A stretch of 64,000 bases of DNA from Helicoverpa zea. Taxonomy: Eukaryota; Arthropoda; Insecta; Lepidoptera; Noctuidae. The stretch lies in assembly GCF_022581195.2 (NCBI RefSeq), contig NC_061455.1, positions 3,778,120 to 3,842,119 on the forward strand. Direction: 5' to 3'. The first letter of the stretch is position 1. Every line of letters begins with the position of its first letter. Positions 56,801-64,000 of the stretch are shown here, in pieces. The notes beneath the pieces are model-generated. The model was given only the letters and a program-made list of their open reading frames with translations, made no database searches and was not told the DNA's origin. The translations under genes were made by a program, and so were the position numbers.

Positions 56801-59800
56801 TTATACACTCATACAGTTGTTTCTGAGTTTCACTCACTCACTCGCTCGCCCACTCATATGAGACAGGGACTCATATACCCTTCGTCACTTTAAATCAAGT
56901 GTCTGTCATCGTTACATGTTTGTACTCTCTTGTCCTTCAAATGTATATTGTTTGTAATTTCATATATCTTAGCGTATATAGGTACATGCAGAGTACGGCG
57001 TGTAGTTAGTTCTCAGAAAAACATTTTGTAGTAGTTCAACGATATTTTTTAGAGAAAAATTAAAATCACAAAGATATGTGTTCATCTTGTAATGCAAACT
57101 AGGAGAAAAAAAAGAACAGAAAAATCAATAATCAGAAACAAAACACAAACTTCTTCTTTCAAGAAATCAACATGACGTTATTTTCGGCCAGCATTATTTG
57201 CCATAATGAGGCCGGCATCGCAAACACTACCATACACGAATAATCCGTAAGCCTTTACTTATACCTAATATGGAAGGATATATAGAATGCTGCGTATCAA
57301 TAGTTTATCAATACGAAATTATATAAATCCTTTAAGCAAGATCCCGCTTAACCTTCCCATAGACAGGAAGGCGACGCATAAATCAAATAACTTTTCAAGA
57401 CACGTCCTCATGAGTTTTGACCACAGAGATACGAATGAATTGATATGGATACAGCCTTATGAATTCGTGTCTTGCCTTCATATAAATAAATCTTTTACAC
57501 TGAACTTCGAGAAAAACTCCTAAAGTAAGTTATTGTGTACTTGTGAACTCGATATTTTGTGATTTCGGTTATGAATAACGAGGAAAAAAAATATTTATTT
57601 TGAAACTTTGAACAGGCATTTCAGGTTATCAAATGGACTTCGCACTTAGATATCGTACTTCTTAGCGGTTTATGTGCGCCTCTATTTTTTTGTACTTTTA
57701 TCCAACCGGTTGATTACCAATCAAATCTTAAACACAAACATCACATGCACCTTGGATACTAAATATAATAAACTAGCACGACATTCCATCCATGTAGGTA
57801 TAAAACAATTTTACATACGTTTATAACTTTGACCCAAGTGCTGAATATATTCCGATGCGACCAAGCCGGTAGCTGAATGTGTAATCATATCAGGACAACC
57901 CTTTTGTAGCATTGAAGTGGACCCTCACTCAGAAAATTGCAATCTATTTAGATATGGGACGCACGAGGCTTTTTGCTAACCTAACTTACCCATGAATAAG
58001 GAAAAAGTTGATTCTATAAAACATTTTGTATTCAAACACCTCGGAAAATCCCACACATTTGGAGACGTGAAACCAAGTCTGATAGTTATCTCAATGAATT
58101 CTATGAAACTTAAAACAGGCTAACCACGAAATGCTTTCGCCGTTTCCAAGCAAAAGTTTCCTCTCAGATGTTTCCCACGGTCGGACGGACGATGCCGCAA
58201 CAAAGCCAAAATTACCCTGTGTTGCAAACCACGGAACGTTCTTTGAACATTTTCTATAAGAGTGGTCCCACTGACCTATTTTTTGCTATAATCGTTGGGT
58301 GTTTTAATCAATCTTCAATGAATGAAAGGAGTTTTAACGTCGGAACCGTCAGCTTTTACGAGATTGTTTCAATTCTTGTAATTTGCAATTCATTTGTGAG
58401 CGCAGTGTTTGGAATACTTGAAGTTTTAATTTATACCGTTCTAGTGGCTCGCCAGTGGCTTTGCGAGCGCTGAATTAATACACCGAATCTTTCTTTGGAG
58501 CTGGTTTTAATAGCAGAAGTGTAACAGATTCTGCAAGGTACGGTTGTGATTATTGTGCAAAGTAAAAGCCAGCCGGTCTTAAATATGACGATTTGCTTGA
58601 CATTATTTTCTTGTTTTTGACATAATTATACCTAACTATGCCACTAAGTTATCTAAACCAAAACAATGTGATTAGTTGTATATCGTCATTTCCGGTAATT
58701 AGAGATAGGTATAAAAAATCGACAAATATAAAGTAAATCGACCTGTGTTATCAACTTACTAAACAGTAATTGATCAATCAAAATTGATTTAATCTAAAAT
58801 CTCGATGGGAATAACGGATTTGACATACCTACGGTGGGAAAATTGATAATTTTTTATGTGATTATATTATACCCCTTCACAATACTTTACTGAACTAAAC
58901 CCGCGTCCTGTTAGATTAACGTACAAACTCTAAGTACCAATAATACGAGAGTAATTCGGTCCGTCCGGCTGTCTGTCACGGTTTTCTAGGACACACGCTT
59001 CACGAGTAATCTAGAACCTCAGAACCGGCATATGTTTTTTTTTTATCTAGGAAGTGTGTTCCAAATCACTCGACTGGAACCCCTGTTCGACACATAACAA
59101 ATACCTAAAAATAAACGCACTGATCTATTGATATATAAGTTGCACAATATTATTAAATAGATAAGATATGCTAGGGAAAACTACTTTATTTTTATTTTTA
59201 GTTTCTCCTGTTCAGACTGAGCATGTACCTATAATATAAATTACGACTACGCTAGCTTGCCTGCGGTTTCACCCGCACCCCGTGGGAACTACTTCCCGTA
59301 CCGGGATAAAAAGTAGCCTATAGCCTTCCACGATAAATGAGCTATCTAACACTGAAAGAAATTTTCAAATCGGACCAGTAGTTCCTGAGATTAGCGCGTT
59401 CAAACAAACAAACAAACTCTTCAGCTTTATAATATTAGTATAGATTAAAGAGATAGTTTCCCGCGAACTGTCAGGGGTCGTTGAATAACTAAGTATTTAA
59501 GATTCGTCATAAACTAATTTAGTTCGCAAATTGGACTGGAATAGAATTCCCACGAAACCCAACCTGTGCTAACCATAACAGTTCAGTAAAATTCATTACT
59601 TAAGAGTAGTCCGAATTCTATAGAACTCAGCTTAGAACTGTTACCAGATATTTTAGGTACACTGAAAAAATAATTGTATAGGTAGTAACTTCAAATACCT
59701 CTCGGAATGTGTCCTAAAAATTTCGGAAACCCTTAGGCCTAATACCCGGCTGGTCTGTTTCCCACGTTTGACACACACTTACGCACATGGACAAAAACTA

Positions 59801-60751
59801 GCTTACATCCTAAAGTAGGTCTCTAACCCATACATCTGCCGTATGTTTTTAGCGACTTACGGCTTAGAGCTAATACCTATGTAAAAGATATAATATAGAA
59901 ATTGAACCGTCGGCGTCGGTCAACGGGCGCACGCGTCAGACTCGTGGTTCGGAATTCCACCTTTATCCTTATTTTGATATGTTTACAATATATCTACAGC
60001 ATTTAGGCGTTAGATATACCTAGGTGTTGTCGATAAGCTGGTACAAGGTTCTTGAAATTCCTTATTGTACGTAGGTAGATTTAGCTACTTACACGTGTAT
60101 TTGAATCATTGTCTGATCCCAATCAATTCTTGTGTTAAGTGTGATCTTGATTTTAATTGCAATTTCTGAGGTTTTTAAAAACGTAGTACGTTCAACTGTA
60201 GTTGGTATTTCGGTTGTTGTTTTGAGTTTGGGTAACTGTTCCTGTTGATCAAGACATTTGGAATTATTTCAGAAGCCTAAAGTCTGCTTTTAAGAAATAT
60301 TCTTGCAATTGGCTACATGATACCACACTATTTGTCATGTAGAATATTTATCTGTATTTTTTTTAACTTTCTTATCCACTTCGCTCTATTCTCTAAATCA
60401 GTATACCTAGCCTCCATCACATCTCTTGTCTCAACATTCGATCATCGTAACAGAGGGAAAACAAAAAAGGGTTTTTCATTCAAGAAGAATTTATTATTAC
60501 TTCAGTCTAGACCAGGAAGACTCTAAATAGCAATTCACGTTTTTCACAGAGTTTTTAAATTTCAATTTCGCTTAAGCTCACTATTTGAGGGGAAAACTTA
60601 ATTTAAAACTCAATAATCGTCCGCTGATTCCTGCAAACAACTGGTTTATGGATTGTATATTATTTCTGTTTCGAACAAAATTTCATTTGGAAAAGCAAAA
60701 AGCAATCATTGCAATGAGAATAGGAATTTCTAGCTTGCACCTTCCAGCTTA
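53803..60751. other. Gene-free stretch downstream of the NRF genes
   Basis: The NRF gene B 3' UTR probably ends soon after an AATAAA at 54063-54068. Beyond it I see no supported exon. Open frames of 94 and 101 codons (55022-55306, 58168-58473) have no recognisable motif and no splice context. One Helitron-like element is present at 59252-59444. Confidence 0.5.
59252..59444 (-). mobile_element. Helitron-like element, minus strand
   Basis: On the minus strand it starts TCTATACTAATATTATAAAG after an A and ends CTAG at 59252-59255. It contains 'gataaaaagtagcctatag' (plus strand) and the 'caaacaaacaaacaaac' run. The 3' neighbour is C rather than the usual T, so one end may be altered. Confidence 0.5.
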
Positions 60752-60924
60752 TCTATATATATAAAAATTAAACCCGCTTTCCGTTGTCACGACATAACAT
60801 GAAAACGGCTTGACCTATTTGAAATTAGAGGGGAGGTAACTTAGACCCGGGAGAAGGTTTTACGATAGGATTTTTTGTAACCATCCGGCTACGGGACGCG
60901 GGTGAAACCGTGGGCGAAAGCTAG
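60752..60924 (+). mobile_element. Short Helitron-like element
   Basis: It begins TCTATATATATAAAAATTAA after A60751 and ends 'gaaagCTAG' before T60925, an exact A/T insertion signature. The right third is the 'gacgcgggtgaaaccgtggg' segment common to many lepidopteran elements. Confidence 0.6.
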
Positions 60925-60969
60925 TTGATAAATAAATGTTAGGATATTCATTTTTTTCGAAATTACTTT

Positions 60970-61235
60970 ACAGGTTTGAGAAACTTTCGCAAAGCAGTCC
61001 GTAGTCTGGAAGTTGGTGATTGATACACCTGTGCATCGGAGAGCAAGAAGCTAAATGTCAGTACTGTGTCTGGTCTCTCTTCGGTCTTCTTGAATTTCCG
61101 TCCCAAGAGTGTGAAAGAATAGTGAGTGCACCTGTGTCTGCACAAGTGCTGGTGCACTATAATATGTCTTACGCAGCTGGCTGATCTCGTAATGCGAAAA
61201 GCCACCATGGCCAAAGTCAGCCTTGGACTCCATTA
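60970..61235 (+). mobile_element. SINE copy, tRNA head absent
   Basis: Contains 'cagtccgtagtctggaagtt', 'ggtctctcttcggtcttctt', 'atagtgagtgcacctgtgtc' and 'gcactataatatgtctta', matching the SINE at 39995. Short antisense open frames here are by-products. Confidence 0.65.
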
Positions 61236-62260
61236 TTATATTCATGTTTTAGGGGGATATAAAAATGTTGTTCTCTCAGGATAAGAGAAGCGTCTATAGT
61301 CGATATATTATTCCATAAAACCTAAGCTGAAAGGTCATCATCATAATAAATTGTCAATCACACATAATAGCGAGTTATTTCTAGTTTAGCCACCGATTCT
61401 ATTTGGTTTTCCGTCCATACTATTCAAAGCTCATAACGGCTATTCACTAACCTAATGGATTTCTTTCATTACCGTACTGGGGACCGACATTTTGTGTAGC
61501 CATCGATACAATTTCACTAATGTAATTATGTCTACAGATTATGCTATTAAGATTTCTGTGGTAAATGTAGACTCTGATATGAAGATAAAGCGTTTTACTA
61601 AGCTCAAGTTGAGACGGATGTGCGTTTGAAATATTTGTTGTAAATGATTATAATTTTGTTATTTATTTGTGTATACAGATATTTGTAACATTTTTTTTTT
61701 ATTAATTACACAACACAACTATCTACTATATTTTTTTGTCTATATCTTATGTAAGTATGTACCTCTATATGTATGCGATAAAACCTTTACTTCAAAATAA
61801 ATGTACCTATAGGGAAATGAGTTAAAATGCCTCAGAATACGAGTGAACCACAGGATATAGCTAGTGGGAAATATTTCCACAAACGACACGCTTAGATAAT
61901 AGCACAATGCATTTGTTGCGTTATTCAGTGTGCAGTATTCGGTGACTGCATCACGTTCGTACATTTTCGGCAAGCATTCGTGCAATGTACAACTGCACTC
62001 AACGGCTTTTGTGTTTATTGTGAAATACATGTCGTCTCCTATGGATTGAGTTTTGATGACATGAAAAATGTGTATCAGTACTAAATTATAGTTTGTGAAA
62101 TACTTCTCTTTTTGGGGTAAACAAGTCAAAACAACGTCTATTAGAATTTTTTTAAATTCGAACGCCTGCTCGAATGTTCTGCATGAGGTCAATAACATGT
62201 CTTTTGTTTGGATTTAAAAGTTGGAATAACTACCTTCACATTTCTTTATGATTAAGTCGA

Positions 62261-62674
62261 AGGGTGCGTCCACATCTGGCGAATGCGCCGCGAATGCGCA
62301 GCACGCGAGCCGATCGCGAGCTGTTCGCGAGCTGCGCGCGTGCATTTTTGTTCGTGCGCCGCTTCTGCGCCGCCCGCGCGCAGCTCGCGCGCGACCTAAG
62401 CGCCGCACGCGAGCGGCGCGCAGGCGGCGCGCGACGTCTGCCATCTTCGATAGTACTGAGCCAATATACGGAACTGTAAGGGCGAGAACTGATTGCGCGC
62501 AGATCGCGCGCCGCTCGCGCGCCGCTCGCGCGCTCTATACGAGCCTTGCGTGAGTTGCGCTAAAGAGGCGCACCGAACTATTGCAGTGACTGCACGCGCG
62601 CAGCTCGCGGACAGCTCGCGATCGGCTCGCGTGCTGCGCATTCGCGGCGCATTCGCCAGATGTGGACGCACCCT
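62261..62674. mobile_element. 414-bp GC-rich palindromic MITE
   Basis: The ends are complementary for about 80 bases with one visible mismatch, from 'agggtgcgtccacatctggc' at 62261 to its reverse complement ending at 62674. The interior is dominated by 'gcgcgc' and 'ctcgcg' motifs. The palindrome is so regular that both strands give open frames beginning with the same peptide (MRPHLANAPRM). No target duplication is obvious. It has no transposase. Confidence 0.8.
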
Positions 62675-64000
62675 AATATTATAGAATAGAAAGGTTACAT
62701 GATAATATGTTAGGAAAAAACCGGATTTTGATGTAACTTAAATAAATAGATTACTTTTTCCAGGTGCCAGCACTCTAAAGAGTTTTTATACGAACCAAGT
62801 AGTCTTTAAAAAATAATAGTAGGTAAGTAATAGTCGTCAAATTGGTTCCTGCAGTCGTTATGCGAGTTCCGAAGGCTACAAGATAAACTGATTTGGAACT
62901 TTGTTCCCTGAAGTAAGTTGGGTTTCGTTGTCTCTTAAGTTCTGGAATAAGATATAAGCGACAAGTATAACTTTACTGGTAATATTGTTTTTCACTTAGG
63001 CGGGGATAGTTTAAAGTTTTAGTAGCAGTTAGGTAACTATTACTAATCCTTACTAATACTGAGAATATTACGAGTAAATCTGTCCGTTAAGAAGCCTAAG
63101 CCTTCAACATGAACATTGAGTCTATAAATTGCCACAAGTGTTGATCAGATTACATTATTTATGAGGATTTTGTAGTTTCGTTATGATTCTCTATGTAAGA
63201 CTTGTGGCTTAGAATTGAAAAGCAAAATTACTCTCTAGTTTCTATGGAGTTTCTTGTCTGTTCTTCTCATAGACATTGGACTATGATTTTCTAAAAAGTT
63301 CAAAAGAATATTTATTTCTCAGGCAGCAAAGTAATCACACAGCTAATTCAACATACCACCGGTTTAGTTATCAGTTATTGCAGCCGCGATAGTATGAAGT
63401 GGCCATTTGCTTATAGCTTGAACCGAGCACACAGTTTACAGATTCGCAGCGAGGCTGGAATTACTTCCGCGTTTCTATTTAAACTACAACGGTTTGGCAG
63501 CTATGAAAGGTGTTCCGATGTTTATGGACATTAAATTATTATGGCTAAACTAGTCCCCAGATTTACCAGAGATTCAAAGGATGCATCTGGAAAAGGATGA
63601 TTCAAGTGATAGTCCCACCAATTTATTGTGCCTTCCGAAATACGGAAGAACTCGGCACGACGGCTCGGTCTGATTTAAAAATTCTAGTAGTATTACATAA
63701 CCCATTTATCGAATAAATGATCCTTATCATTTACTTTTTTCAGAAGCTAAACAACATATAAAATCAAATCAATTAAACACTTCACTTGCTTTCAAAGCAC
63801 TTCTTCTGCTCGTTTGCCCACTACACTTATTATTTTATTCTTGAATCCTATCTATCACACAGCCTAAACATATACCCCTTATAAAGCCAGGTACACATCA
63901 ACAGCTTTATAGGTAGTATAGGTATGTAACGTATACCCGCCTGCTCATTTTCTATTCAACGCCGGGATGCAAGCTTCACGCGCCCAGGCTGCTAAACCGT
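62675..64000. other. Gene-free right edge
   Basis: AT-rich DNA in which I see no exon, repeat or structured element. Confidence 0.5.

Noticed and set aside
58168..58473. 101-codon open frame with a hydrophobic C-terminal half
   Set aside because: Possibly a small membrane protein, but with no homology cue, promoter or paralogue I cannot support a gene.
61740..62198. 152-codon antisense open frame with many Cys and Tyr
   Set aside because: Length is unremarkable for AT-rich DNA and no domain is apparent.
62214..62684. Several Arg/Ala-rich open frames on both strands
   Set aside because: They arise from the GC-rich palindrome; the same peptide on both strands shows they are not genes.

Overview
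The window is animal nuclear DNA, almost certainly from a moth or butterfly. It is AT-rich and intron-bearing. It carries a juvenile hormone epoxide hydrolase (JHEH) pair and a nose-resistant-to-fluoxetine (NRF-6) acyltransferase pair. It is strewn with insect-type non-LTR retrotransposons, tRNA-derived SINEs, Helitron-like elements (A|TC...CTAG|T) and the dispersed repeat beginning 'ccggccaagtgcgagtcgg' that I associate with lepidopteran genomes. There are no tRNA or rRNA genes, operons or CRISPR arrays.

Layout. (1) 1-2921: gene-free AT-rich DNA. (2) 2922-16080 and 16081-about 26252: two head-to-tail units of a segmental duplication. Each holds one seven-exon JHEH gene on the minus strand (3677-6323 and 21385-24011). 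Both genes keep full open frames of 500 codons and all expected catalytic residues, and they differ at only three residues. Unit 1 was later enlarged by a terminal-inverted-repeat element (7888-14652), which itself received a GC-rich palindrome and a complete 5.5-kb non-LTR retrotransposon with RNase H (8594-14124). Unit 2 was enlarged by a 'ggttccgta' repeat (about 16382-16930) and a second non-LTR retrotransposon (17265-21231) broken by one in-frame stop. Each unit supplies the empty site for the other's insertions, so insertion ends can be read to within a few bases. (3) 26253-35455: repeat-rich gene-free DNA, including a 2.8-kb composite repeat with a nested 1.1-kb foldback. (4) 35456-54000: a second tandem duplication with two 13-exon NRF-6/acyltransferase-3 genes on the plus strand (36180-43424 and 47170-53802). 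The first is intact (784 codons before the stop). The second is intact except for one extra A in a homopolymer at the end of exon 4, which shifts the frame. (5) 54001-64000: gene-free DNA with Helitron-like and SINE copies and a striking 414-bp GC-rich palindrome.

Functionally, the JHEH proteins would hydrolyse the epoxide of juvenile hormone or related epoxides in the endomembrane system. The NRF proteins are predicted multi-pass membrane acyltransferases of unknown substrate. Nothing in the sequence ties the two families into one pathway; the shared theme is local gene duplication followed by nested transposon insertion. Exon coordinates were read by eye from splice sites and phase; identities are visual estimates, not computed values.
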